35,553 nucleotides of DNA from Arcicella rosea (GTDB taxonomy: Bacteria; Bacteroidota; Bacteroidia; Cytophagales; Spirosomataceae): positions 1 through 35,553 of the forward strand of contig NZ_JACHKT010000046.1 in the NCBI RefSeq assembly GCF_014204325.1. The letters run 5' to 3'. A program made the position numbers and the translations under genes. Position 1 is the first letter of the stretch; the number at the start of each line of letters is the position of its first letter. Positions 1 to 8,260 of the stretch are shown here, in pieces. The notes under the pieces are model-generated. The model saw nothing but the letters and a program-made list of their open reading frames with translations, searched no databases and was not told where the DNA came from.

Positions 1-19
1 TAGGAATTCGTTGTTCATC

Positions 20-69
20 AATCACAAAAAAGCGGTCGAAATTAGTTTTTCGACCGCTTTTTTGTGATT
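20..69. terminator. Bidirectional intrinsic terminator with a 22-bp perfect stem
   Basis: Bases 20-41 and 48-69 are exact reverse complements around a six-base loop. The GC core (gcggtcg) is flanked by an A6 tract on the left and a T6 tract on the right, so it can stop transcription from either side. On the minus strand it closes the DUF2147/PAP2 unit, whose last gene ends at 94. The gene it serves on the plus strand lies outside the window. Confidence 0.85.
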
Positions 70-93
70 TTAAAATTCGGGATGACTCATGTT

Positions 94-531
94 TTATTCT
101 GCTCTGATTAATGTTACAGTCTTTCCAAAAATCGGACTCCCCAGAAATCCTCTCACATCTAACGTATTTTTATTTTTCAGTGATAATTTCCCAGAAACGG
201 TTCTTCCAGTTCTCACATCATAAATTTCTCCTTTCGTCCAATTGTTATTTCCTTCAAAAACAAATCTGTTAAAAATTGACAAGCCTAACACAGCTCTTGA
301 ACGAAGTTTTTCTTCTGGATTTTTTACGTCCAAAATAGTTTTTCCGTTAATTGTAGGAGATTTTAGCCATACAATCTTTCCAAAATACAAATTATCGTGT
401 TTGAAAATTTGTATTTTAGATGCTTTATCCTGCGTAAACCACACTCCTACGATTTCTTCTGAATCATTATTACTTTTAAAGGAACACAACAGAAAAAGTA
501 AAGGCAATAACTTATGAAACTTCATGAACAT
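94..531 (-). CDS. DUF2147 family exported protein
   Basis: This 145-residue protein starts with a hydrophobic signal-like segment (about residues 3-18, LLPLLFLLC). A short beta-rich domain follows with the DUF2147 pattern: GVWFTQ near residue 29, then YFGKIVWL, DVKNPEEKLRSR, and a closing RGFLGSPIFGKTVTLIR. Family members are small envelope proteins of unknown biochemical role, common in Bacteroidota. Cys16 could be a lipobox cysteine (LLC), so it may be a lipoprotein, but this is weak. The start at 531 overlaps the end of the PAP2 gene (512) by 20 bp. The in-frame ATG at 525 is an equally good start and shortens the overlap. The pair is probably one transcription unit, ended by the hairpin at 20-69. 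Confidence 0.8.
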   Translation of the reverse strand: MFMKFHKLLPLLFLLCSFKSNNDSEEIVGVWFTQDKASKIQIFKHDNLYFGKIVWLKSPTINGKTILDVKNPEEKLRSRAVLGLSIFNRFVFEGNNNWTKGEIYDVRTGRTVSGKLSLKNKNTLDVRGFLGSPIFGKTVTLIRAE

Positions 532-1072
532 TTTTCGATAAATAGAATTGGTAAATTTTAAATGAAATAAATGCCGACAAAACGCCTACTCCAGCACCTG
601 CCAATACATCAAGCGGGTAATGAACACCAACATAAATACGACTATACGATACAATTATTGCCCACACAAAAAGATATTTAACCCAAGTGTATTCTTTACC
701 AACCAATAATAAAAGGCTCATTGCTAAAGTAAAGGAATTGGCAGCATGTGATGAACAAAAGCCAAATTGTCCGCCACAATTTCCCACAACATGTACTATA
801 TGTTGAATGGCTGGTTCATGACAAGGACGAAGCCTTTCGACAAGTGGCTTAAAAAACGATGAACAAATCTGGTCTGCCAACGCTACACTTACAATAACAG
901 TAAGTAAGATAGGCAAAGATTGTTTTTTATATCGCAAGATAATTAAACCAATGATAGCTAAATAGAGTGGAATCCAAGAATTTCGTCCTGAAATCCAAGC
1001 CATAATTGGGTCGAAAGTATTGTTATGCAAAGCATTCAGCCATAAAAATACTTCTGTATCAAGTTGATTCAT
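512..1072 (-). CDS. PAP2 superfamily membrane phosphatase
   Basis: The 186-residue protein has about five hydrophobic segments and the three-part signature of type 2 phosphatidic acid phosphatases: KPLVERLRP (residues 75-83), SSHAANSF in place of the usual PSGH (about 107-114), and SRIYVGVHYPLDVLAG (about 143-158) with the conserved Arg, His and Asp. Such enzymes dephosphorylate lipid phosphates such as undecaprenyl pyrophosphate or phosphatidate at the membrane surface; the substrate cannot be told from sequence. It lies 18 bp downstream of trpS on the same strand and overlaps the DUF2147 gene at its 3' end, so the three genes may be co-transcribed. The Ser replacing Pro in the second motif is a common variant and not evidence of inactivity. 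Confidence 0.88.
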   Translation of the reverse strand: MNQLDTEVFLWLNALHNNTFDPIMAWISGRNSWIPLYLAIIGLIILRYKKQSLPILLTVIVSVALADQICSSFFKPLVERLRPCHEPAIQHIVHVVGNCGGQFGFCSSHAANSFTLAMSLLLLVGKEYTWVKYLFVWAIIVSYSRIYVGVHYPLDVLAGAGVGVLSAFISFKIYQFYLSKNVHEVS

Positions 1073-1090
1073 CAGAATTATTTTATGACA

Positions 1091-2062
1091 TTAAAAATTC
1101 ATTTTTTCACGAACTCTTTCCATCGTCGCTTTAGCAATTATTGCTGCTTTGGCTTCTCCTTCTTCCAATTTTTGTTCTAATTCATTGGTATTGTTCATAT
1201 AATAATTAAACAATTCTCTTTCCTTAGCAAATTCTCGTACTAATACTTGGTGCAAAGCTTGTTTTGCATGTCCATAACCATAACCTCCTGCTAAGTAATT
1301 GGCTTTCATTTCTTCAATTTCATCTTTAGTTGCTACCAAAGAGTAAAGCTTGAAAACATTATCTGTTTCAGGATTTTTAGGTTCTTCCAACGGAGTAGCG
1401 TCGGTAACAATCTTCTTCACAGATTTCAATAATTCTTTTTCATCTAAGAAAATATCAATGTAATTTCCATAAGATTTTGACATTTTTTGTCCATCAGTTC
1501 CGGGAATTACCATTACTGTTTCGTCAATTTTCGCTTCAGGAATTACCAGAGTATTTTCGCCGTATTGGTTATTGAAAGCTCCGCCCAAATCTCTTGTCAT
1601 TTCAAGATGTTGACGTTGGTCACGACCAACTGGAACCAAATGGGCATCATAAAGCATTATATCAGCAGCTTGTAAAACTGGATAAGTAAATAAACCAGCG
1701 TTTACATTCGCTAACTTTTCAGATTTTTCTTTGAAACTATGTCCATTTGCCAACATCGGAAATGGCGTAAAACAGCTTAAATACCACATTAATTCTGTGT
1801 GATAACCTGCTAATTTTGATTGACGATAGAAAAAATTCTTATCAGCATCAAAACCGCAAGCTAACCAAGCTGCTGCAATAGCATAAGTATTTTCACGAAG
1901 TTGCTTACCATCTTTTAATGAAGTAAGCGTATGCAAATCAGCAATGAACAAAAAAGATTCGTTGGCTGGATTTTTTGATAATTCGATGGCTGGACGAATG
2001 GCACCCAGAACATTGCCTAAATGTGGTCTGCCTGATGCTTGTATGCCTGTTAGAATTCGCAT
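1091..2062 (-). CDS. trpS: Tryptophan--tRNA ligase
   Basis: This class Ic aminoacyl-tRNA synthetase charges tRNA-Trp with tryptophan in the cytoplasm. The 323-residue length is normal for bacterial TrpRS. The ATP-binding HIGH-type motif appears as PHLGN at residues 13-17, and KMSKS is at 193-197. The tryptophan-pocket region (YPVLQAADIMLYDAHLVPVGRDQ, residues 127-149, an over-20-residue stretch noted here by position and key residues Q131, D134, D139) is conserved. The C-terminal helical part ends in a Glu/Lys-rich helix. The ATG at 2062 is the natural start because the Rossmann fold begins immediately with MRILTG. It is the first gene of a probable three-gene minus-strand run. Confidence 0.96.
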   Translation of the reverse strand: MRILTGIQASGRPHLGNVLGAIRPAIELSKNPANESFLFIADLHTLTSLKDGKQLRENTYAIAAAWLACGFDADKNFFYRQSKLAGYHTELMWYLSCFTPFPMLANGHSFKEKSEKLANVNAGLFTYPVLQAADIMLYDAHLVPVGRDQRQHLEMTRDLGGAFNNQYGENTLVIPEAKIDETVMVIPGTDGQKMSKSYGNYIDIFLDEKELLKSVKKIVTDATPLEEPKNPETDNVFKLYSLVATKDEIEEMKANYLAGGYGYGHAKQALHQVLVREFAKERELFNYYMNNTNELEQKLEEGEAKAAIIAKATMERVREKMNF

Positions 2063-2233
2063 TTTAAAAAGGGTATAATCGTAAACTGTTTTGTGTAATT
2101 ATTGTTATTATGCTACAAAATTGATTAAAATCCATGAATACATCAAATCAAGCTTACTCGATTTGACCGAAATCATGAATTAAGTATTTATATTGATATA
2201 AATTATTATTTCAACACTTTAAAATTCTAAACA

Positions 2234-2917
2234 ATGTCTGTTCCTTCTTCCACTTTTCATTACTTGAATCAACTTAAAGAAAACAATACTCGTGAATGGT
2301 TTCATGCCAATAAAAAAACTTATGATGACGTAAAAGCCAATTTTGAAGTTACCATTAAAGAATTGATTGGTTCAATTGCCGCTTTTGAAGATATGACTGG
2401 CGTTGAAGTAAAAAACTGCAATTACAGAATAGCACGAGATGTGCGTTTTTCAAAAGATAAAGCTCCTTATAAAACATGGTTATCAGCTAGTTTTTCGGCA
2501 GGTGGAAGAAAATCTGGCAGAATGGATTATTATCTGCATATCGAAGACGGCAAATCTTTTCTTGGCGGAGGAATGTACTCCCCAACTCCAGAACAATTAG
2601 CTAAACTCCGTCAAGAAATTGATTATAATGCACAAGAATTAAAATCAATTATTTATCATCCTGAATTTGTAAAAATGTTTGGAGAGGCAGAAGGGGAATC
2701 TGTAAAATCTGCTCCAAAGGGTTATTCAAAAGAGCATCCAGAAATTGATTTACTTCGGAGGAAACAATTATTCTTTTGGCATCAATTTTCAAATGAAGAA
2801 GTAAGTGCTGATAATTTTGTTCAAAAAGTCACTGAAGCGTGTTTTACTTTAAAACCATTCTTAGACTTTTTGAACTATGTTTTCTTTGATGACCAAGAAC
2901 CTGAAATAAAATTATAG
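2234..2917 (+). CDS. DUF2461 family protein (TIGR02453 type)
   Basis: The 227-residue soluble protein matches the DUF2461 pattern. It opens with FHYLNQLKENNTREWFHANK, followed by an NCNYRIARDVRFSKDKAPYKTW block around residues 61-82 and a C-terminal FWHQFSNEE segment. No biochemical function is established for the family. No signal peptide or membrane segment is visible. It stands alone on the plus strand, divergent from trpS. Its stop lies one base from the end of the convergent EEP gene with no hairpin between them, so the two transcripts probably overlap at their 3' ends. Confidence 0.85.
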   Translation: MSVPSSTFHYLNQLKENNTREWFHANKKTYDDVKANFEVTIKELIGSIAAFEDMTGVEVKNCNYRIARDVRFSKDKAPYKTWLSASFSAGGRKSGRMDYYLHIEDGKSFLGGGMYSPTPEQLAKLRQEIDYNAQELKSIIYHPEFVKMFGEAEGESVKSAPKGYSKEHPEIDLLRRKQLFFWHQFSNEEVSADNFVQKVTEACFTLKPFLDFLNYVFFDDQEPEIKL

Positions 2918-2918
2918 T

Positions 2919-4079
2919 TTACAGTGTTGTGGCTAACACATTATTTGAAACTTTATTCGGTTTCTTCAAAACATATTCTGCCATTACAGGAAAATGGTCT
3001 GACATATTAATATCTGACATTGTATGACAAGATTTTACTTGCCATTCTGAACTAAAGAATTGTTGGTCTATTCTTACACAATATGGTTGTCTATTTAATG
3101 TAAAACCCAGACCTTTTCCTACTTCTTCAAAAGCATTTTTGAAACTTAAACTTAATTTTCCATAAGCATATCCAAAAGGTGTTTCATTAAAATCTCCACA
3201 AATAATTACTGGATATTTACTTCCTGAAACATACGATTCTATTTCTTTCAATTGTTCGTTACGATACTCAAAACCTTCTTTCATTTTATGGAAAGTATCC
3301 ACTATTTCAAAAGCAAACTGCTTGAATTCTCCATTTTTCAAAGCGTCGATACTTTGGTTAATCCTCACTCCCATCGACCATAAATGTGCATTTACAACTC
3401 TTACTGTATCATTTCCATAAGCGATGTCTGCACAAATAAATCCATTGATTTTAGGGCCATAAGCTTTATCCCAAATTTTACTGTACTGGTTCACAATTGG
3501 ATATTGCGAAAACAAAGCCAAACCAACAGAACGACATTCATCAAATTTAGTCAATTTTTCAATTTTATTTTTGAATTGAATTTCAACATTTTGGTTTGGT
3601 GAATACTCTTGAAAACAAGCAATGTCAGATTTCAAAACTGCCCATTTATTATTTCCTTCATCATTTTCGGCAAAACATTCTCCATTAAAACTCAATACTT
3701 TTAAAGTATTTAATGAAGTAATTTGTTCTTTACTTTGGTTTATTCCAACCAAACGTTTGATAATTGGAAAAGACATCAACACCCAAATAAAACCAATCGT
3801 TGCCACTACTTTCTGATGTTTGTACAACAAATAGCTACTTCCAATTAAGCCCAAGACAATAGCCAAAGGCAGACTCATCATGATGAAACCAGTTATCCAA
3901 TGATCAAAAATTGGATAATGGCAAAACGCCATCGTCATAAATAAGTACAGCAATGATGTGTAAGCAATGAGAAATTCGCTGAATTTATGATAAGTAATTC
4001 GTAGCCAGTCGATAATCATTGAAAAAATAAGACTTGGCAATACGAAAAGTATTTGGAAGAATCTGATGTATAAAATCAT
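2919..4079 (-). CDS. Membrane-anchored endonuclease/exonuclease/phosphatase (EEP) family protein
   Basis: An N-terminal membrane domain of three or so hydrophobic helices (about residues 1-105) precedes a metal-dependent EEP catalytic domain. Visible catalytic motifs, numbered from this start, are LSFNGE (N132), CFQEY (E158), VVNAHLW (H232), ICGDFNETPFG (D296, N298) and MSDHFPV (D361, H362). The active domain probably faces the periplasm. The family includes DNases, sphingomyelinases and inositol phosphatases, and the substrate is not evident. A longer reading frame begins with TTG at 4124, but the ATG at 4079 begins directly with hydrophobic sequence (MILYIRFFQILF) and is preferred. The product is 386 residues. 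Confidence 0.85.
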   Translation of the reverse strand: MILYIRFFQILFVLPSLIFSMIIDWLRITYHKFSEFLIAYTSLLYLFMTMAFCHYPIFDHWITGFIMMSLPLAIVLGLIGSSYLLYKHQKVVATIGFIWVLMSFPIIKRLVGINQSKEQITSLNTLKVLSFNGECFAENDEGNNKWAVLKSDIACFQEYSPNQNVEIQFKNKIEKLTKFDECRSVGLALFSQYPIVNQYSKIWDKAYGPKINGFICADIAYGNDTVRVVNAHLWSMGVRINQSIDALKNGEFKQFAFEIVDTFHKMKEGFEYRNEQLKEIESYVSGSKYPVIICGDFNETPFGYAYGKLSLSFKNAFEEVGKGLGFTLNRQPYCVRIDQQFFSSEWQVKSCHTMSDINMSDHFPVMAEYVLKKPNKVSNNVLATTL

Positions 4080-4144
4080 GGTATTAGTGGGTTTTGGGTG
4101 TGTCCTCAAAAATGTGTCGAACAACGAACAACTGAACTCTTATA

Positions 4145-4185
4145 AAAACTAAAGACGATGTTTGCTCAACATCGTCTTTAGTTTT
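4145..4185 (-). terminator. Intrinsic terminator after the coiled-coil protein gene
   Basis: An 18-bp perfect inverted repeat (4145-4162 and 4168-4185) with a five-base loop has A4 and T4 ends. It begins 15 bp past the stop of the minus-strand gene ending at 4200, and so insulates the EEP gene from it. Confidence 0.75.
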
Positions 4186-4199
4186 ACTCATTCCATTGA

Positions 4200-5141
4200 T
4201 TACTTTACTTGAAATGAACCATTTCCGATTTTGAACCCTTCAGAATATAACTCAATGCTATATTTTCCTGATTGATAAGCAGCACTTTTTCCGTAAATGA
4301 TGTCCACTTTTTGATCATTGTTTTCAAATGGAACACTTTGTTTGAAGCTGTACCCAATCTCTTTTCCATCATTGCTAAGTGTTCCTGCTGAACCGTCTTC
4401 GCTTACAACAGCTCCGTTTTGGTCAAGAATTCTAACAAAAATTTCTTTGTTATTTTTCTCAGCCACAGGATTTGAAGGCATGATAAATGAAATCTTTAAT
4501 TTATTGATTTTAGAAGCCTTGTATAAACCACCCTCACGCACTTTACCATTTGATGCTAAAGCTGCAACCTGAACGTTGATTGCTTTCATAGCACTTGCTA
4601 AAGTTACTTTACGTTTCAAATCATCATTTTGTGAAGTATATTCAGAAACTGTTTGAACCAAAGTAGCTTTCTCAGTTTTTAAACCAGTATTTTCAGTTAA
4701 TACTTGTTGTTTTTCTTCTTCAAGCGTTTTTGTACGAGCTAACAAAGTACCATTCTCTTCTTGTAGTTTGCGAATATCTTCGTCTTTTACAACTAAGAAA
4801 TTTTCGTATTCTTTAATTTTAGCATCGTATTTCTGAACAGAAAAGTTGAAATCTGATTTCAATTTCTTTTTATCGCTTTCTAATTGAGCTTTTACGTTTT
4901 CTAATTCTGTAACATTTCCACCTAATTTTTGAATTTCAGCAATCTTTTCATTCAAAACGATGGCAATTGAATCTAACTTAATTTGAGTAGTTGATAATTG
5001 TTCAACTTTTGAAGTTATTGATTGTTGAAGCTCAAAAGTTTCGTTTCTTGCTCCCATAAATAAGTAACTCAATAAAGCTACAACTCCGATTAAAACACCG
5101 ATGGCAATTTTAAATACACCTTGATTGTTGTTTGATTCCAT
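4200..5141 (-). CDS. Membrane-anchored coiled-coil protein
   Basis: The 313-residue protein has one N-terminal transmembrane helix (about residues 10-28, IAIGVLIGVVALLSYLFMG). A long charged region rich in Leu, Lys, Glu and Gln (about 33-185) shows heptad-like spacing typical of a coiled coil. The C-terminal part (about 190-313) looks beta-rich and contains no motif I recognise. The expected topology is a short cytoplasmic tail with the coiled coil in the periplasm. Its gene is followed by the hairpin at 4145-4185. It lies 99 bp downstream of the histidine kinase gene on the same strand, with a promoter-like stretch in the gap (5171-5186), so it probably has its own transcript. Function unknown. 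Confidence 0.75.
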   Translation of the reverse strand: MESNNNQGVFKIAIGVLIGVVALLSYLFMGARNETFELQQSITSKVEQLSTTQIKLDSIAIVLNEKIAEIQKLGGNVTELENVKAQLESDKKKLKSDFNFSVQKYDAKIKEYENFLVVKDEDIRKLQEENGTLLARTKTLEEEKQQVLTENTGLKTEKATLVQTVSEYTSQNDDLKRKVTLASAMKAINVQVAALASNGKVREGGLYKASKINKLKISFIMPSNPVAEKNNKEIFVRILDQNGAVVSEDGSAGTLSNDGKEIGYSFKQSVPFENNDQKVDIIYGKSAAYQSGKYSIELYSEGFKIGNGSFQVK

Positions 5142-5170
5142 GATTGTTTCTGATTTAAGTAATTGTTGTT

Positions 5171-5186
5171 GTTTTGATGATACAAA
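5171..5186 (-). promoter_or_regulatory. Promoter-proximal 16-mer shared with the universal stress protein gene
   Basis: Read on the minus strand the sequence is TTTGTATCATCAAAAC, preceded by TTAG. The same 16 bases occur at 24266-24281 upstream of the universal stress protein gene. The leading TTTG would be the end of a Bacteroidota -7 box (TAnnTTTG, imperfect here), with transcription starting a few bases later. It lies 30-45 bp upstream of the ATG at 5141. Confidence 0.4.
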
Positions 5187-5240
5187 CTAACTACCCTTAA
5201 CTTAAACAAGAATTAAACTCACCTTAAATTTACCTTAAAA

Positions 5241-6620
5241 TTACTCGGTGACTTTTGGGAACCATAAAGTAAAGACCGTTCCGTTTTCATCAGAAACTAC
5301 TGCTACTTCTCCTTTGTGGAGACGAGTAACTTGAGAAACGATTGCCAAACCAACACCATGACCTTTAGTGGCTTGTGCTGTAGCATTACTTCGATAGAAT
5401 GGATGGAAAATAAATGGCAAATCTGAAGCTGGAATGATAGAACCTTTGTTCATAAAAGCGATTTTAATACCACTTTCATTTGCCAAAAAGTTAATGATAA
5501 CAGTATTATCGTCAGAAAATTTACAAGCATTATCCATTAAATTTATCAGAACAACCTTTAAAGATGCTTCGTTTCCTTGAAGGATTAAAGCCTCTTCATC
5601 CTCTGGAAAATCTAAAAAATTAATTTGTACTTGGTAATCTTCATGCCATTTTTGAAGCTGTCCTTTAGTTTCCCAAAGTAATTCATCAATTCTGATGGGC
5701 GTTTTTTGAACACTTTCGGAACTGACAATCGTATTGGCTAAATTCAAAAGCGTGTTCGTCAGTTGAATTAAAGTTGTGGTATCTTCTTTTAAAGAATTTA
5801 AACTTTGTTCATATACTTCTGGACTACGTTTTTGCATCAAAGCAATATCAATTTGCGAATAGATTTTTGTGAGCGGATTCTTCAATTCGTGCGAAACATT
5901 GGCGATAAACATTTTTTGCATCACCAAAGCATCTTCTATTCTATCCAATAATTGATTAAAAGTAGCAACCAATAAGCCGATTTCGTCTGAACGATTTGGG
6001 TGTTCTACTCTTTTGGCAACATATTCTGGAAAAATACCATTTACTTGTTTAATAATGCCAGACATCGGAGCGAGTGCCCTTCCTGCAAAAAACCAACCCG
6101 ATAAACCTAACAATAAAATGCCCGCCAAAATCATGATTAAGAGTATTCGCCTTAAATCATCAAGTGCTTCTGTTCCATTTTTATCAATCGCACTGACGAT
6201 TACCCAATTATCAGCATTTCCTTTTTTAAGGTGAATTCCTAATACTTTATAATCACCAATTTCAGTGAAAGTAGTTATTTGGTCAGATTTCATCAAAGGC
6301 AAAAGCTGTTGATATGAAAACATTTTACCATTATTAGAAGAAAAAATAATGGTTTTGGTATTTCTATCATAGACAGAAATACTTTCATCAATCAATAATT
6401 CTTTATCCGAAATATTAACCAATTTTAGCACCGTAGAATCAGTTGCTTGTAAATCGAAGAGTAAAGTTGTAGTAGTAATGGCACGGTCTTGAAGGCGTTT
6501 GAAGAAGCGTTTTTCAAGATAAAGTTTACTAAAAAAATAAACTCCTACCGAAAAAAGCAGTAAAATAGCCGTTACCAATGCCATGAATTGGTAAGTAAGT
6601 CTTGAGCGAATATTAATCAT
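5241..6620 (-). CDS. Two-component sensor histidine kinase
   Basis: Numbered from the ATG at 6620 the protein has 459 residues. Order: TM1 (about 11-30), a periplasmic sensor region (about 35-155), TM2 (about 158-180), a HAMP linker (to about 232), a HisKA dimerisation domain with phospho-accepting H244 in ANVSHELKNPL, and a HATPase_c domain. That domain shows an N-box LINLMDNACKFS (N360, N364), an F-box FIFHPFYRS and a G-box KGHGVGLAIV (about 419-428). It autophosphorylates in response to an unknown envelope signal and passes phosphate to the regulator encoded just upstream. The regulator's TGA shares a base with this ATG (TGATG), so translation is probably coupled. A TTG at 6623 is possible but less likely. 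Confidence 0.93.
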   Translation of the reverse strand: MINIRSRLTYQFMALVTAILLLFSVGVYFFSKLYLEKRFFKRLQDRAITTTTLLFDLQATDSTVLKLVNISDKELLIDESISVYDRNTKTIIFSSNNGKMFSYQQLLPLMKSDQITTFTEIGDYKVLGIHLKKGNADNWVIVSAIDKNGTEALDDLRRILLIMILAGILLLGLSGWFFAGRALAPMSGIIKQVNGIFPEYVAKRVEHPNRSDEIGLLVATFNQLLDRIEDALVMQKMFIANVSHELKNPLTKIYSQIDIALMQKRSPEVYEQSLNSLKEDTTTLIQLTNTLLNLANTIVSSESVQKTPIRIDELLWETKGQLQKWHEDYQVQINFLDFPEDEEALILQGNEASLKVVLINLMDNACKFSDDNTVIINFLANESGIKIAFMNKGSIIPASDLPFIFHPFYRSNATAQATKGHGVGLAIVSQVTRLHKGEVAVVSDENGTVFTLWFPKVTE

Positions 6621-7300
6621 CAATTTGGCATTTTCAGTACGTAACCCATTCCAATTTGTGTATGTAATAGCTTGGTATCGAAATCTTTATCGATTTTTTT
6701 ACGGACAAAATTTACATATACTTCAATCACATTTGTGCCAGTATCAAAAGTTACATCCCAGATTTTTTCGGCTAATTCGGCTTTAGAAATTACTCTTCCT
6801 TGATGTCTGATAAAGTATTCTAATAATGAAAACTCTTTAGCTGTTAATATGATTTCTTTGCCAGCTCTCGAAACACTTTTAGTATCTAAGTCCATTTCTA
6901 AATCTGCAATTTTCAGCACATTCGCTGTTTGAATTGAGCCAATACTTCTACGAGTAAGCGCACGAATTCTTGCCATTAACTCCTTAAACTCAAAGGGTTT
7001 TACTAGATAATCATCCGCTCCGCTGTCTAATCCAATAATTTTATCGTCGGTTGTGCCAAGTGCTGTAAGTAGAAGAATTGGAAAAGAAATACCGTTTGCT
7101 CGTAGCTTTTTACAAAGTTCTAAGCCATTGATACCCGGCAAGATTATATCAGAAATGATTAAATTATAATGATTGCGTGAAGCCAATTGAAAACCCATCA
7201 ATCCATCGTAGGCAACATCTACTTCACATTGCTGTTCTTCAAGCCCTTGTTTGATGAGCTGCACCGTCTTTATTTCATCCTCTATTACTAATATTCTCAT
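6620..7300 (-). CDS. OmpR/PhoB-family response regulator
   Basis: The 226-residue protein has a receiver domain (about 1-118) and a winged-helix DNA-binding domain (about 130-226). The acidic pocket is E7/D8, the phosphorylation site is D51 in LIISDIILPG, and the conserved LVKPFEF loop supplies the switch Lys. The DNA-binding half includes LTAKEFSLLEYFIRHQGRV and ends with the usual GxGYxL motif (GMGYVL). It is the cognate partner of the kinase whose start codon overlaps its stop. The targets cannot be inferred. The proximity of the coiled-coil envelope protein downstream suggests an envelope theme, but this is only context. Confidence 0.95.
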   Translation of the reverse strand: MRILVIEDEIKTVQLIKQGLEEQQCEVDVAYDGLMGFQLASRNHYNLIISDIILPGINGLELCKKLRANGISFPILLLTALGTTDDKIIGLDSGADDYLVKPFEFKELMARIRALTRRSIGSIQTANVLKIADLEMDLDTKSVSRAGKEIILTAKEFSLLEYFIRHQGRVISKAELAEKIWDVTFDTGTNVIEVYVNFVRKKIDKDFDTKLLHTQIGMGYVLKMPN

Positions 7301-7321
7301 ACGACGTTATTTTGCTGTAAT

Positions 7322-7329
7322 CAAAATTA
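7322..7329 (-). promoter_or_regulatory. Candidate -7 box for the two-component operon
   Basis: On the minus strand the bases read TAATTTTG, matching the Bacteroidota TAnnTTTG -7 consensus. They lie 22 bp upstream of the regulator's ATG at 7300. No well-spaced -33 TTG was found, so support is moderate. Confidence 0.4.
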
Positions 7330-7432
7330 AGGAATATTAAGCAGAAAGAACCACTCAAAAAAATGGAAAGAGTGGATTTTAAGGGAATTTTAATGTTTTA
7401 TGAAGATAATATCAAAAAATAACATCCGAAAT

Positions 7433-8260
7433 TTATTTCATTTCTAACAAAATAGATTTTACAATATCAAACCTTTCCATCGTTAATAAATGTCCATTTT
7501 CTGGTAAATAAATTAAGCGTCTTGGAGCATTTTTTAAAGCCTCAGCAACAAATTGTCCGTTGGTTGTTTCAATAACCCAATCTTTTCCACCTTGTAAAAT
7601 GGTTACAGCACAAGTGATTTTCTCCCAAGACGGTAACAGTTTCTCTAATTCAGCTACATGACTAAACTTTTCGTTACTGGCAGTATTAATATATTGAGGT
7701 AAAAATAGCCTCGCAAACTTGGTATTCACAGGTTTAGAAAACCACCAAAATTTTTCAGTGGAAGGGTCACAAGCGGGTGAGACTACGATTAATTCTTTGA
7801 TTAACTTAGGATAATCGGCTGCCATTCTAGCCGCAATTCCTGCTCCATACGAACGCCCAAATAATACTACTTGGGTTGGATTTTTATGCTTAATGATTTC
7901 ATACAGTATTTTAGCTTGCTCTTCAATAGAAGTAACCATATTGCCAGACTTGTTATAACCAGCACGGTCGGGAACAACAATTTGATATTTTTTCAGCAAC
8001 AAACTGTCTGATAAAAACTCTTTGTAACCAAACCAAGCACCAGGTGCACCATGAATCAAAAAAAGCAGCGGTTTAGTAGAATCACCAGCAGCGGCATAAA
8101 AATACTTTTTACCTGCAAAATTTAAGTATGAAAACTGAGGTTTGGGCGGATGTTCAATATAATAGTTATCGATTGCTTTGTCGTTCATTTTGAAACCTTT
8201 CAAACATGACAAACAGCTAAACATCAAAAATATTATACTTACTTTATGAAATGTCTTCAA
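7433..8260 (-). CDS. Alpha/beta hydrolase, probable lipoprotein
   Basis: The 275-residue protein starts with a lipoprotein-like signal (charged start, hydrophobic core, then cysteines C16 and C19), followed by an alpha/beta hydrolase fold. It shows the oxyanion HGAPG motif (residues 70-74), PDRAGYNKSG (98-107), the nucleophile elbow GRSYG with S137, and a C-terminal NGHLLTMER supplying the catalytic His. The substrate is unknown. The start is a TTG overlapping the end of the cation transporter gene by 17 bp. The first in-frame ATG (8224) would remove most of the signal peptide, so TTG is preferred. This overlap suggests the two genes form one operon. Confidence 0.85.
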   Translation of the reverse strand: MKTFHKVSIIFLMFSCLSCLKGFKMNDKAIDNYYIEHPPKPQFSYLNFAGKKYFYAAAGDSTKPLLFLIHGAPGAWFGYKEFLSDSLLLKKYQIVVPDRAGYNKSGNMVTSIEEQAKILYEIIKHKNPTQVVLFGRSYGAGIAARMAADYPKLIKELIVVSPACDPSTEKFWWFSKPVNTKFARLFLPQYINTASNEKFSHVAELEKLLPSWEKITCAVTILQGGKDWVIETTNGQFVAEALKNAPRRLIYLPENGHLLTMERFDIVKSILLEMK

